Shown here: in pieces, positions 11,895 through 24,565 of the stretch
How positions within the stretch are numbered: the first letter of the stretch is position 1
Layout: every line of letters starts with the position of its first letter
Origin: Sclerodactyla briareus
Taxonomy: Eukaryota; Echinodermata; Holothuroidea; Dendrochirotida; Sclerodactylidae
DNA length: 64,000 nt
Direction: 5' to 3'
NCBI GenBank assembly: GCA_026419785.1
Contig: JAODTK010001299.1
Coordinates: 214,275 to 278,274, forward strand
Made by a program: the position numbers and the translations under genes
Notes under the pieces: generated by a model
The model's database searches: none
What the model was told of the DNA's origin: nothing
The model's input: only the letters and a program-made list of their open reading frames with translations

Positions 11895-14800
11895 GTGAGC
11901 AGTGAATGTAGAGGATTATGTTTCACCATAAAAAGCCTTACAAGTCAGGGATTCTCATACTTATTGTTTGGACTCTGAATAAACCTGGGAATCCTGTGAG
12001 CTAGTGTTAGGGGTTGGAGAGCTGACAGTGAATCAGTGTAAGGGTTTAATTGGGACCTGTAGGAGATCAGTATGGGTTCCTGAACTGAATAGAAATAGAA
12101 ATGGTAAAAAAAATAATTGGTTTTCAAAATAGTCTTCTTCCAGTTCACCTCATTATATGTGTAATCTCTTTCTATAAGTGAAGGACACATATACATTTAT
12201 TCTTTTTTCATATTATATTGGTTTCAGTTTGGGATGAGTGGGAAAGCGTTTTCAGACGAGGCGGCATCTGGCTTACGGTCTACATCACTATGAAGCAGTG
12301 TGAGTGTGAGTTGTTAGGCCCTAATTATTACAGGTTCAAGGTTGGGGCTGTTGAATCCAGGCTGGATTGACTTGGCACATAGTAGTAGCAACTATAACAC
12401 TGATACATTCATGTGGGGCCACGGCGGGGAAGTACAGGCAATGCTGTTGAGTCAACTGGTACATGTGTGCTCTGCCTTCAAAAGATGTCAATAGTCACCT
12501 GGGACGCTGTCTTCTAATCTATTTCACTTACTCAAACTTACCCCATATTGCACTTGCAATCCCACCCCGCCGCCATTGAAATCTGGCAATCTTTACAAAT
12601 AGTCCGGGCTGGCAAACCCTATCGTCCTTCTTATTTTGCCCAGTTGACGTTTTTTAAAGTGCCAAAGTGGGCAATATGGGTGTAAGTATTCGTAGTTCAC
12701 ATGATGCACAAACCAGTAAGTTTGGAAGTATGAATGGAGGGATGATGGTTTGTGCTAGAGTTACACACATTATACGTACAGGAGATTTGCAGATTGATTG
12801 GACAATCATTAAAATACAGCATCAGGCCCTTTGGTAGTATTTTATTGGTGCTCAAAAATTTGATCCGAGAGGCTGGCACATTTGGTGGAGCGTGGCTTCC
12901 TACCCAGGAGATCGGGAGTCTGAATCCCGTGGGTCGTACGAAGAAAAATGTTAACTGTCGCCTTCTCGATGAGCCCTCAGCACAAGAGACAGGAATGAGC
13001 CAAGAGCCATGCGCCTGTCGGATGACATTCACAGCAGGTGGACTCAGGCTAATGACCCTCTCCCAGACGCTTAAGCATGTTCACAGCCAAAATGACCAAT
13101 GCTCCAAACTTTCGCTTTTGTCTCGCCGTGAACAAAGTTAGGAGGAGACTCGCGAGCACTTTGGTTTGTGTGGGTGTCCCACTCCGCGTTAGAGGATTAT
13201 CCGCAACGGTAGGACCGATTTTTATGAAGTTTTCTAGGTAGATTGGGGTTGGGTGATCACGATCTGATTGGATTTGGGCCAAAAGTCACTAAGTATATAT
13301 GGTAATTAACCTTTCTATGTTAATTTATTGGTTTAGGATAGTAGCAAGCTGATTCAGATAGAACCGTAGGTGCTATGGTGACGGAGTTTGGTACATAGAG
13401 CAGGATATATGTAGATGAATGATTATTATGTTAGCAGAAAAAAATATGCTAATTAAGTCATCTAATTTGAATAATTCATGAAATTTAAACGCTGTCGGAA
13501 TTTTCACAAAATTACAGTCAATACAGGTCATTCAATGTATCCAATTGCATAATTTTCTGCAACTTCCTGAAGTTGCTTAGATTTCATGAAAACATGGTGG
13601 GGTATGGTTCACTTTGAGTTCCATTTTTTTATCATGATTCAGGGTTAATGGAGGTAATCCAAACGGTTAATTTGCATAATTTATGCCATAATTTAAAGTT
13701 CGTAGGATTTTCATGAAACTTGGTTGAAATATGGCACACCCTCTCTACTTCCAACAATTTTAAACATAGACTAGGGATCACTGGGGGTCATCAGTGGTCT
13801 ATTTTGCATGGTTCACTTCAAATTTCAGTTATAAGTTTGTTTGATTTTCATGAAAGCTTTGAAGGGTTATGGTCTTCAGAGTCCCCCCAAAAGTTAACAT
13901 TGACTTGAGTCAATTGTGGTATATTCATGGGTAATTGTTCTTATGCAAATGTTCAAGTTTGGTTGATCAAATGAAACGTAGTGAGTGCAGTCCACCATTG
14001 GTTATGAGCTATCTATTATTCAATGAAAGTTGAGTATTGTTGTCTAATTCTGCATAATTCAGGCAATATTGAGTCACATTTCACAAAACTTATACTCCTT
14101 GGTAGACATGGTCAAATTAGAAAGTTAGTCCTTATGAATTTGAAATGTTCACTGATTAGAACTGTTTCTGTTATTATAAAGCTAATACCAAATCCTGGAA
14201 GCAGCACATGGAATGACTTATAATTGTTGACATGGTGACTGATGGAAGAAGAAACCAATGATCGCACAACCAGGCGAGAGACTGGTGGCGATCGCCTTGT
14301 TTCTATATTCCGATGATCTGTATTGCATAATTGCATTTCCATGGTTTGACCTACAGCATCATGTTCAAGGTGTTTAGGGCAACCTGGGGCAGTATTAGAG
14401 GAACATATTATGGAACCAGTCACAATACATAAACAACCCGGTCCATAGTATATGTCACACCGCCACAACTATTTAATACGGCATGGTTTAGTCAGTTTCT
14501 AAAAGTGCCATAGTTAGGTGCAATATAAGGGATAATTGCCTCAACATAACAGCATTGTGATTGATCTCCCAGATATATCTGGACTGCACCCTGCAGCATG
14601 AAGGGCTCTAGGGTTTTATGCTTGGGAGGATCAGGAGACTTAGAAGTGAACCATGTGGAGGTTGGGCACATTGTACTTTGGCATGAACATTCCAGCTCCC
14701 CACACTACTGAAACAAAATGTCGAATTCCTGCTTCTGTGATAGCTATTTTATGTCCCCCCGCCCCATAGACATACTTGAACTCATGCCAGGGATTACAGC

Positions 14801-17800
14801 CTTCAGCCCCTCTCTCCTGTATTTGAAAGGAGTGAGATGTGTATTTGGGATTCGTTCAGGACCTATGTGCGAGCCAACCACTCCACTGCTACTCTTCTTA
14901 CTACAACTCTTCATGGATTCCCTCATCTCCTCAGATCATGCCACTCTGTACCCCTCCAATTGCCCTTCTTTGAATCATTCATATATTGCCAACTTAGGGC
15001 TGATTCGGGCCCCATTCCCCAAAAGTCACACGCTCGATACAATCATATCGGGTTTCCTCCTACAATCCCGCAATGAATTGATCGCAACTGTAGAACAAGG
15101 CCCTCGTCTTTCATTCTGTGCTAATTGCAATTCGATCTCACTCAGGGTGAAAACAGAATAACTCTGAACTACTAGATAGGGGAACCAACAATAGGTTGAT
15201 TGCATTTATACCTGATTGCCTCCAAAACTCTAATGTGGATACTTGTACAGTTGTGACCTTTGGAATTCATCCTCTTCAGACCATGGACAGACGAAGCCAC
15301 AGCCCTAAAACACAGACAAGCATTCAATATTGAGCTTCATTAACCATAAATGTTTGGTAAGGGGGACCAACGGTAAAAAGAAAATCAGCACAGTGGTAAG
15401 TTAAATCCGCATGGTGGATCTTCCTGCTGTAGATTTAGAAGTCAAACCAATTTCTTATGTCGGCCAGCCATAGCTTCTCTTGTGGCTCCGGCCATGGCAT
15501 TCTCTGTATGTTTATTGTATACACTCCCTGTGCTGGTGCCCTTCATCCACTACTTTAGAAACTAGCGGAATACTGTTTATAAACAAGTTAGCTGGCCACC
15601 ATAATGAGTGCTACGTGGACGCCCACCCGGGAGATCGCGGTTCGTAACCCGGTCAGGTCATTACCAACGACTTCGGAAAATGTATCATTGGTTTCGTGCT
15701 GGCATGCAGCACTGGGAGTGGGACAGGGAAGGGAACTGCTGTTCAGGGAGCACTAACCCCATCGTCTGACATTCACACGCAGGGGGGTTGGGCCGAGGGG
15801 TCGACGATGTTCACAGGCTTATGCACTCCAACTTTTTTTTATGGATGTATAGCACTTTTATATCAAAATTTGGTTTCAATGCACAACACAGATATTATCT
15901 TGAACCATCTGAATATATTTCACTTATTCACCTTACCCCATATTGTAGCTTTGTACCCCACGCGCCCCATACCATTTGTCCAACATTCGGCCATCTTTTA
16001 CAGTAAAGTCTGGGCTGGCACCCTTGGGCCCATCTTTCTTATTTTGCCAGTTGAACGTTCCAAGTTCATGAGCTCTGTGAGTTTTGTGAATTCGGTGATT
16101 TGTCTATCATGTAGTTCAGCAATATTAACTCCTTACTATTCACTCCTGTGGCCCCGTATTGCTGTCTTCTCATCATGTTCCTGGCTACCTCCCAATTTGA
16201 TTTGATTTTATTTGGATTCATTGATTGCCTACGGGTTCAGGAAGCCAATTGGCCTCATCGTGGAACCCTAACCGATTTTTGATCGTGGAGGAGCACCGGC
16301 GACAACTCGCTTCTCTTCTCGACTAGTGCTCAGATGATATCGAGCAGGTGACCCAATCCTGCTCCCGGGACCGCAATTTAGGTCCCCATCCGACGGACGA
16401 TCAGTGAACTCCCAGGAACCTGACCACGTTCTCAGACATGGAGGAGCGGAAGATGTTGACGCGACCTGCTCACAGCCGACGACGAGACTATTGCCACAGT
16501 GCCCGAACCAACCCTCTGAAATACCAAGCCATGTCAACGCAGGACCATGAACCTAAGACCAGGAACACGCCAGAGTCGAACTGCAAGTAAGCCATTCTGG
16601 AAAAACGCCCGGTGATGATCGGCTGGAATTCGAACCGGGACTGTTGCATGCCAAGCGACACGGATTACCGCTCTATATTCTCCCGCTGTGTTGCCAACAT
16701 CCAACTGGGTGTATTGACAAGGTCCCCGTTTACACACATTGTATGAGGGCTCATCGCCCCCCTCCCCTATCTGGCCCCTAAATTGTTGAATGAATCCCTC
16801 TACAAACCTGGGAAAGCATTAGTGGTAGGGTCAGGGGGAACAGGGTCTGTCTAAGAAAATATGATCCTGTGAGTTGAAGATGTAAGCTTAATTCACTGTA
16901 AAATAGATTGGAGCATTGTCAAATGTGAAGTTGTAAATTACCTGAGATTTTCATGAGTTATTGGGATATAAAAAATTATCATAGTGTATTTGAAAGTGCA
17001 TGCGTGATGGTAATTTGTTCAAAAGAGCGAACGGTTTGAAGATATAAATGAAATCCTCTCATTTTTGTTGACAGATAAGCAACAGAGATATAACAAAATT
17101 TCAGATGGTGAGTATACTGTTTTCATTCTTTGTAGGTATGTTCAGGTATGTGCTAGTGCAAACAATCTATCTATTCAGCCTGTCTGTATTTCTTGGATCA
17201 AATATTTTGATTTTTAAAGGATGTCAACCAAACTGTACATTGACCATGGGACATCTGGAAGCGAGGTTGGGGCTGGAAGAACAATGAAGCCAAGATCAGA
17301 GAGCTTGTTTCCTCTGCTCAGACATTGTGACCTCCCCCTCCCCCCCCCCCAAGTGCACGGATCCAGTGACTCCATGGCACCATTTGTCAGTCCGACTACT
17401 ACAATCCCCGCCAAAAGTAGTTGGAACCAAAATGCACGTACATGTCGAATCCCCGCGCCCCCGATTCATTGTTGAATGTCATCATTTCCCCAACATTGAA
17501 ACGGGGGGAGGGGTTCTGCCACATGGTCTCCGGCCAAATTGACTTGGTCCAGCTCCAAATATGGTATTACGGGAGATTCGTGCCAACAATTTTGGCGGGG
17601 ATTGTAGCCTTGGCCTCGCACTAAAACAGTCACTGATGATGGTACTGAGGAAGTTGAAGGACTCAGTCACCTTTAGGATTCGGAAGCAACAACTGAATCA
17701 ACTCAACAGCAGTTCCCAAGTGACACTAAGAGACTGGGCCATTGGTCTTAGATCATAGCACATAGTCCCAACCGATTATCCACTCGATCAGTCCAGCCAT

Positions 17801-20800
17801 ACAAAGAAAGAAGGAAAGTGTGAGTGGGGAAAGCAATCCAAAGCCCCAAAACTTGGAAAATGGCTGTGGTTACTGCTAGGTGTAATTGAGACAACATCAG
17901 TCATAGAGAATCAGTGGGCATCCCTGCATCACTGTCCTGCTTGAGGACACCTCTGTGAATTGCTTAAAGGACAACTGCAGGCTTGGATACAACGAGGGTA
18001 TATTGTGGAGAGTGGAAAGCTGTATCTATATGTCCAAAATCCATTTCAATACCATGTTCTAATGTGGAGTTTGGGCCATTAAGCAGAGAAATGGGGAGAT
18101 TTCGGGAGATTCCCAAGTGTGCAATAACGCGTGAGTCACACCATGGACAATACAACTCCGTAAGTCTGTAACGGAAAGTCCTATGAACTTCCCGTTTGGA
18201 CTTGGACGCATTCAGCGTTCCTCGCTCTATTGAATTAGCCCCTGTTCAAATCATCCTGCAGCTGTCCTTTAACTACTAACAGTAGCTATGCGTGCAGAGG
18301 AGAAGAGGCAGGTTCAGGCTCTGGTGAACCTGGGTTACAAAATAATTATAAAGTGTTTTGTAGTGAATTTCTTAAAGCAGTACAGAATAAATCCCTACCC
18401 CCTCTGACAGCAGATATGAAAACCTGGTAAAAGTTTTTCAGCCCAACTGGAATACTGTTTTATCAACTGGAAGTGACTCTCAAAAACTTCAAATTTTGAA
18501 ATATAGCCTACCATGGCGTCCTCACAAATGAGTTAAATGTCAAAGGCTAATCATGACTATTATTGATCAGTGTTCATAGTAGTTTTCAAAACATGAGTAG
18601 GAGGGGGAAAACACATCTGTTCTGCCAAGATGGCTGTTGCACGTTTCTTGTTATTGTTTTACTACAATATAATCTGTGGAGAACACAAGTGCTTTGTCTG
18701 TCACCAAAGATAGATATAAATTCAAAGACTATTGGAGTTGGATGATTGTTGGTCACATGACATCAAGTCAACCATAATTGTGTTTCAGATAAGAATTCAC
18801 GATTCAACGGTATAATGCCCAGGAAGAGGTCCACAGTAATTCCTGTCCTTTGTTGAGTCCGTGATTTTACCGCAAGGAGGAAAATTTCGTACAGTATTCA
18901 ATTTGAGAATTAGGTTGTAATGTTCCACTCATGAATGTTGTTGATGCCTTGACGAAAAGGCATAGGATCTATGCAGTCATGCCATGCGACTGTGTGTATT
19001 CATGTGACGCCCAGCTTGAAACACGATAACTTGACCCCACTGATGGATGAAGCTCATACTTGGTATGTGTGTTCCCCATGATGAGTACATGAAACCTATT
19101 GTTGTGGGTCAGGTCAGAGGTCAACAGAGGTAAAGTCTGAAAGCCTTGTAAACACAATGAGTCCAGAATGAATGGTATGATTTCAAGTTGTGAAAAATGG
19201 CTTCTTATGGGGTGTAGAAATAGAAAAACCCTATTGTTTTTTGGTTTAGGTCAGGGTGAATGTTGGCAAGAATAGCAAAATTTCTGAAAAGTGCAAATTG
19301 GGCCCAAGTTTGGCTCGTAAACATAAATCGACCCCACCTGGATGGCATGATGAAGCTCATACTTGGTATGGGTGTTCCCGTGAATGAGTACATGAACCTA
19401 TTGGGGTGGGGTCAGGTCAAAGTCATCTGAGGTCACCAGCGGTCAAAGTCGAAAGCTGTTTGTAACACCGAAGTGCAGCAGAATGGGTTGGTCCGATCAA
19501 ATTGAAAATTTGGTTGGTGCTTTCCTATGGAAGTACAGGAACCCAGTGTTTTGGTCCAGGTCGGGGGTTGAATTTTTGATCAAATAATGGAAAATTTGTG
19601 CAAAGAGGATATTTGGGCCAATTTAGCTTGGAGACACGAACTCGACCCCATCTAAATGGATGAAGCTCATACTGGTATGTGTGTTCCCCATGATGAGTAC
19701 ATGACCCCTATTGTTTTGGGGTGGTTGAGGTCATCTGAGGTAACAGAGGTCAAAGTCTGAAAAATTGTAAACACGATAGTCCCGATGGTGGTCGGATCAG
19801 GTTGAAATTTGGTGTAGAGCTGTCTTTTGCGGAAGTACCAGGAACCTATGGTTTTGGTTCAAGGGGGGGGGGAGTGATTTTGTCAAAAAAACTGAAAATT
19901 TGTGAATAGGTTTGAAGGTCTCAAATCTTGGAAAGTGAGTGTGTAGCTTCCTTATCATGAGTACAGAAACCGTTATTGGTTGGGTTGGGACATGGGAAAA
20001 TTTGTCACTCGGCAATGTGGTGGAGGAGAGCTATTGTGATCGTGCACGGCTATCTATCTATCATTATCTATCTATCTAAGAGTTATCTATCTATCTATCT
20101 AGTTAATCTTCTCTCTATCTATCTCTCTGTCTGTCGTCTGTCTTGTCTGTCTGTCTGTCTGTATGGTCTGTCAAAAAACAATTGAGTCAAATTGCTTACC
20201 TCCACCGGAAGTGTGTGGTCGATCATGATGAAACTTGGTCACGATGATCACGAATGAAGGGGCATATGGGGTGTTAAGGAAGTTGAGCGTCAAGGTTAAT
20301 TTAGGGGAGTCAATTTGCCATTTGCGAAAAACTGCAAAATGCTTTAAATTCAAATGGGAGGTTCATGAAACTTGGTCAGTATTATTGGTGGACCAATGGT
20401 ACATACGAATGTTCAGGAATTGAGGGTCAGAGGTCATCTAGGAGGTATTTTGGCCAAAAAGGTCCATGTTGGGAGTCAAACGTCAAAACGCTTCTTCTCA
20501 CACAGACTTGGATTGGCTTTGATCATGATTAGTTGGTCCATATTAATAAGTGACCAATGGTACACACAGGGTGTTCAGGAATTGAGGTCAAAGGTTGATT
20601 GCAAGTGGTCAATTTTCGGGCACATTGCAAAAAACAAATGCCAAATGGCTTCTCTTCCCACAGGTTCAAATAGCTGCGTCATTATCATCATGACCAATGG
20701 TACTCACAGGGTGTTCAGGAATTTGAGTTTCAAAAGTCTTTAGGGGTAATTTGCCCCCCCCAAAAGGTCATTTTGGGGATCAAACCGTTAGAACACTTCT

Positions 20801-21523
20801 TCTCTCACAGATTCAATGGATGATCATGGTAGTTGGTTATTATTATCATTGACCAATGGTACTACATGGTGTAAGGAAGTTGAGGTCAAAGGTCATCTAG
20901 CCGTCAATTCGGCCATTTTGCAAAACCTGCAGAAAGCTTTCTCCTACAGGTAAAATTGGATGTTAATGAAAACTTGGCATCTTATAAGTAACCAATTGTA
21001 CATATGTGGTGATTCACAGAATTTGAGGTCAAGGTTATCTAGGGTCATTTTGGGCTGGAAAGGCTTTTGCAAATGATCCGTCATTATCACCAGTGTCGGT
21101 GAGAAACTTTTCTTCGTACATAAATATAACAAAGGGTGTGAGGACGAAGAACAGTTCTGAGATGTGTTTTTAACTTTTATGATTCAAGGGGGGAGTGAAC
21201 TGTCACTAAACAATTCATTGTTCTGATGCACACTGGAATGACCATCAAAAACCACACATTTACTTGTAATAACATACATCAGTATGATTTTGGGCATTTA
21301 CTTGTAATGCAGTATCAGTACTATATTATGGGCAGGGTGAGTTACTGTGCCATTGGCCCTCTTGTTTTTGTTGTTTTTCATACTAATTCATATTTGTTTG
21401 TTTTTTTATACAGGCTATGCTAATCTCATGAAGGCAAACATGGACGGACTGAAGAGAGAGCAAGAGGTCTCTCGAAGCCCAGGACAACAAAAGCTACATG
21501 AAGAACCCAAGACCGCTCAATGA
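11783..21523 (+). CDS. Four-exon gene for a 108-residue protein, family unknown
   Basis: The spliced exons are 11783-11894, 12228-12299, 17075-17107 and 21414-21523. Each acceptor and donor fits the consensus, and all three junctions split a codon after its first base, so the phases agree throughout; that is unlikely by chance. The protein begins MNDSDYLVVRPTDLVAG, has WDEWESVFRRGG followed by a short hydrophobic run, IWLTVYITM (residues 51-59), and ends in a Lys/Glu/Gln-rich tail, KLHEEPKTAQ. There is no signal peptide, and the hydrophobic run is too short for a secure membrane helix. Introns 2 and 3 (4.8 and 4.3 kb) hold SINEs and minisatellites. I do not recognise the family. The first exon is the least certain, since 10944-10988 offers an alternative in the same phase. 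Confidence 0.6.
12228..12299 (+). CDS. Exon 2 of the four-exon gene
   Basis: A long pyrimidine-rich acceptor (tttattcttttttcatatta, then ttggtttcag) leads 72 bases into the donor cagt/gtgagt. In the used phase it reads WDEWESVFRRGGIWLTVYIT then MKQ. The other two frames are not supported by the neighbouring exons. This is one of the clearest exons in the window. Confidence 0.65.
12515..12660 (+). repeat. Interspersed repeat, copy 1 of 2
   Basis: This stretch (landmarks ttaccccatattg, ggctggca, cttcttattttgccc) is repeated at 15910-16065 in the same orientation, with substitutions and indels. Both copies lie in intron 2 of the four-exon gene and both are near a tRNA-like SINE. Confidence 0.55.
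12850..13070 (+). repeat. tRNA-derived SINE, copy 1
   Basis: A tRNA-like head at about 12871-12938 has an anticodon-arm-like segment ctacccaggagatc and a B-box-like gggagtctgaatccc. It fits a decayed tRNA rather than a working one. The body, with ggatgacattcacagcagg near 13018, matches the body of the copy at 15595-15800. Confidence 0.5.
13140..14050 (-). repeat. Family R3 repeat, minus orientation
   Basis: Read in reverse complement it follows the same order of blocks as 52025-52960 and 35310-36225: short tgacc- and gcaaatta-rich units, then cacctacggtt and ccaatc blocks. It sits in intron 2 of the four-exon gene and has no coding capacity. Confidence 0.55.
14051..15594. other. Intron 2 sequence, no exon seen
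   Basis: A 147-codon frame at 14718-15161 (+) has no recognisable motif and no flanking splice signals that fit the gene around it. I treat it as chance. Confidence 0.45.
15595..15800 (+). repeat. tRNA-derived SINE, copy 2
   Basis: The tRNA-like head holds ccacccgggagatcgcgg and a B-box-like cggttcgtaacccgg at about 15637-15652. A GC-rich body follows and ends near acattcacacgcagg, matching copy 1. The 169-codon frame starting at 15696 runs out of this SINE and is not a gene. Confidence 0.5.
15910..16065 (+). repeat. Interspersed repeat, copy 2 of 2
   Basis: Partner of 12515-12660, with shared blocks ttaccccatattg, tctgggctggca and tcttattttgccagttga. Confidence 0.55.
16265..16740 (-). repeat. 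tRNA-derived SINE, second family, minus orientation
   Basis: On the minus strand a tRNA-like head lies near 16700-16615, with a B-box-like ccggttcgaattcc. The 3' part at 16265-16440 (ctgctcccgggaccgc, gaggagcaccggcg) recurs in reverse complement at 42570-42730, showing the segment is mobile. Confidence 0.5.
17075..17107 (+). CDS. Exon 3 of the four-exon gene (33-bp micro-exon)
   Basis: The acceptor ctcatttttgttgacag and the donor gatg/gtgagt bracket 33 bases that read KQQRYNKISD in the phase set by exon 2. Another frame is also open (ISNRDITKFQM), but only the first links exons 2 and 4. Confidence 0.55.
17108..18989. other. Start of intron 3, no exon seen
   Basis: Non-repetitive apart from a C-run at about 17340-17350. 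Short frames only. Confidence 0.45.
18990..20010 (+). repeat. ~305-bp minisatellite, about 3.3 units
   Basis: The landmark gatgaagctcata recurs at 19046, 19349 and 19659, spacings of 303 and 310. Each unit has cccatgatgagtacatga and ggtcaaagtctgaaa blocks. It is the same family as 1-970, inverted, and lies inside intron 3 of the four-exon gene. Confidence 0.8.
20048..20175 (+). repeat. (ATCT)n/(GTCT)n microsatellite
   Basis: Interrupted ATCT repeats pass into GTCT repeats exactly at the border between two different minisatellites. Confidence 0.9.
20190..21060 (+). repeat. ~150-bp minisatellite, about 5 degenerate units
   Basis: The word gaccaatggtac recurs at 20391, 20552, 20692 and 20851, with a decayed copy near 20988, spacings of about 137-161. 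Each unit also has ttcaggaattgaggtcaaag and gatcatgat words. Degenerate relatives occur at 24110-24370 and 40140-40320. Confidence 0.7.
21414..21523 (+). CDS. Exon 4 (last) of the four-exon gene
   Basis: The acceptor region is textbook: a tactaat branch-point-like word, a T-rich tract, then tatacag. It opens 110 bases reading YANLMKANMDGLKREQEVSR and ending KTAQ-stop. The other two frames stop within a few codons. The sequence beyond to about 22050 is presumed 3' UTR; I found no clear AATAAA close by. Confidence 0.65.
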
Positions 21524-23439
21524 CCATTAGACCAGGAGACAAACTAGCACTTTGCTCGATATAATTCCCTGCCCTTTGCGTGTTACTGCTTCATTCCGCT
21601 ATATGGTGGGGTAAGGAGACCATCTGTGGCCCTGCAACTGAAGAACTCTGTGGCACTGCTTCTCAGAGTAGGCACGTGGCCTGGAGAACCCACTACAACT
21701 CAGATAAAAAAGAAATTGATTGTTCACTCTGCATTGTCACAGCAGGACTATTGAACTGGCAAAGTGTAGTATTCTGACCATGCTGAGGACTCGAGTCCAC
21801 TTTAGTATCTATTTTAGAGGACTCCGACTCAAAGTCATGAACTTGAAAGGGCTGGAGTCCCTGGTCTGAGTTCTCTACTCTATGGTGAACTAAGACTCCC
21901 AAAATATCTTACGTTCCCCGTTACGTTACGTTTAGCATGCAGCCTACACTGAAGGTGAAATCACATCCTTCACGGTAACAGGGTACACTTGCATGTTTGC
22001 TTGCATAATTTATTCACATAGTAACAGGTATAGGCGAAGAACCCCAAAATTTATCTGATAAAGCTGAAATTTTTCTTATGGAAAGTATATTAACCCTATG
22101 TTTTTTGGGGGACAAAGGGAATGGAGGAATTGTGAACAAATGGTTGACTAATTTTTAGCTTGTTCAACACAATTACCCAACCCATATGGATGGACGGATA
22201 ACTTGGTGTGTGGGTTTCCCATGATGCGTACCTGAAGTCGATAGTGCCTAAAATTAGGTTAGGATAACTAGACTTTTGGGCTTTGTGGTTATGAAAACAA
22301 TGGTAGTCAAGCCTTGTGGCAATAGGGGTATTCTAAAACAAATGATGAATACATACATATTCCCTTGGGTTTCAACTATTACATCACACATTGTTGTGCA
22401 ATAGGGATTGTGTATATGGATCGAGTATTGAAGGGCATTAACTCCACATAGAACATTGTATTGAAATGGCTTTGGACCTGTACATAGTTTCTAATTCCCC
22501 ACAATACTACAGTTACCGCCATGCTGCAGGTTGTCTTTAATACCAACCTACTTTGATGTAAGCCATTAACCACATTTTGTCGGTGCTTGCCGATCATGAG
22601 GTAACAACCCCTTGCGCTGAATCTCTAATAGAGTTCTGCATGTGTCCTCATTGGCCTTTCAAACTTGCACCTCTACCCTCCCTGCAACATCACATTTGAT
22701 TCTTCAATGTGATATGGAATTCCATATAATCTTTGAAGTTACCAGGCAGTACTTATTTTGCCCTTGCACTGACTCAATTGCATATTCACGGATGGTTACC
22801 TCAAATTCAATGCTCCTTGCTTGTTGGCCTACCACCCCTCCATAGCAAAGGGCCAAGTCCAGAAAGTTCATAGATTGAATCGCTGCCAGGCCACAGTTAC
22901 TTCCAATTTTCCACTGATTGTGATGCGTTTAAAGAACTGTTGTACATTTCGTCAAGCAAAGTCGAAACTTTTATTAGTAAAAAATTCCACTCATTCAGTG
23001 ACATGAATCCCTCTTTTGGCTGTTTGGATTAGTACAGTGTTCCCAGTCCTAGACTTAACTCGAGTCGCAAATCGCAAGTCATTGATTCAAGAGTATATAA
23101 GTTGCATAATGTACCAGAGATTCTATGTAGTTAAACTTACTGAAGTCAGTTTGTTAATGTACCAACTTTCTTATGTTTCATTAGCTTGTAAATAATATGT
23201 GCTTTGTTATTCAGCTTGAGCCAGTGTAGGTGTGTTATTTCACCATTCACCTACTCACAATCCCCATGCAGTGAATTTACAGAAACTTGCCATTGGTAAA
23301 AGTGTCGCAACAGCAAACAGTTCATTGTCATTTATAGTTCTATCTTGCCATGGTTGGATTTTTGTGGGATATAATTGAAGGTTGTTGAATCATGACTGGT
23401 GGGTGACTAGTGTGTAATGGTGGGAAAATTCACACTAAC
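21524..23439. other. 3' flank of the four-exon gene; no further gene
   Basis: A weak relative of the 305-bp minisatellite (cccatgatgcgtacctgaa) is seen near 22060-22330. Otherwise no coding or repeat signal. Confidence 0.4.
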
Positions 23440-23705
23440 GCAGTGGCTACACCGGGGGGGGGGGGGGTATAAAACCCATGACCCAAGTGATCAGTAAATT
23501 TTTAAAACAAAACTGAGTTGCAGCTGTTATTTCGCAATATTGCAGCAGCATTTGTCTTGGGTCCCATAAACTGTACTTAAATTGCCAATAGGGAGTGTGG
23601 GGCCATTTATGGGGCGCACTTTCCTTGGTTTCTTGATCGCATCCCCCAACCCCCTCCCCCCCCCCCCCCCCCTCCATGACAAACCTCTGCGTACGCTACT
23701 GCACT
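23440..23705 (-). repeat. Family R4 G-run/C-run element, copy 2
   Basis: A run of about 14 G near 23454 and a long C run near 23655-23673 flank a 200-bp middle (gcagcagcatttgtcttgg, aattgccaataggg). The complement of the end motif gcgtacgcagaggtttgt is at its right border. Confidence 0.65.
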
Positions 23706-24109
23706 AATGAATAAGTAACTGACGAACCACCCCTCCTTCGACAAGGATTATTTAGAAGGTTGTTTCTATTCATTCCATTAAATTATTATAATGCTCTCAT
23801 TTCTCAACCAGGTGAAACGGGAAAATAAATTCACTCCATATTACACTTTCTGTGTATTTCTCAATTTTGTCAGGTGAAGGTGACTAGGGTTGAACAAATA
23901 TGCTACTGTTGTACTTCCCCCCCCCCCCCCCTTCCGCCTTCTCTGGATCCCTCTCTCCCCCCGTCATCAAATGTTCATGCCTTGGCGAATGGTGGACACT
24001 TGTTATTGGCCCATGGGAGATCCCCCGGAGATCCTACGGACAATCGTTGATACTATCTCCTCGCCAGTGGTTCTTATGACTAGTGCTACATATGGTTGGG
24101 CAAGTTCAC

Positions 24110-24420
24110 GGATTTCAGGTCATAGGTCATTGAAGTGTCAAATGCATCCTACGACACGTTGGGTTACCATCATACTTTGTCAGTGTTAATCTGGACTAGT
24201 GGCTACCTATGGGGTGTTCAGGGATTACAGATTCAAAGGTTCGTTTGAAGGGGCATAATGAACTATCATGTGGACAATGCAGAAAATAAACTTCTCCTAC
24301 GGGCAAGGTTGGATTACCACAATACTTGGTCAGTGTCATAATGGACTATTCCCTCTTAAGTCAAGTTGGTTGGCCATAATAACTGTGTTGTGTTATCGTG
24401 GACATGGACTTGAGGTGTCA
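24110..24420 (+). repeat. Degenerate copy of the ~150-bp minisatellite
   Basis: Words such as ttggtcagtgtcataatgga and ggtgttcagggattaca match the 20190-21060 array. No gene. Confidence 0.4.
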
Positions 24421-24565
24421 ACCAGGTGTGATTTTTGGTCCTTATAGAGCATATGAAAAACTGTAGCACATATCGCGCTTACCTTGCTGTTTTTCCTGGC
24501 TCTCACACGCCCACACGTAAGGACTCCTAGGGGTGATCCCCGAAATTGTCTGCTGAGAGCCACAG

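Noticed and set aside
15696..16205. 169-codon plus-strand frame
   Set aside because: It starts in a tRNA-derived SINE body and runs through another interspersed repeat; frames of this length are expected by chance.
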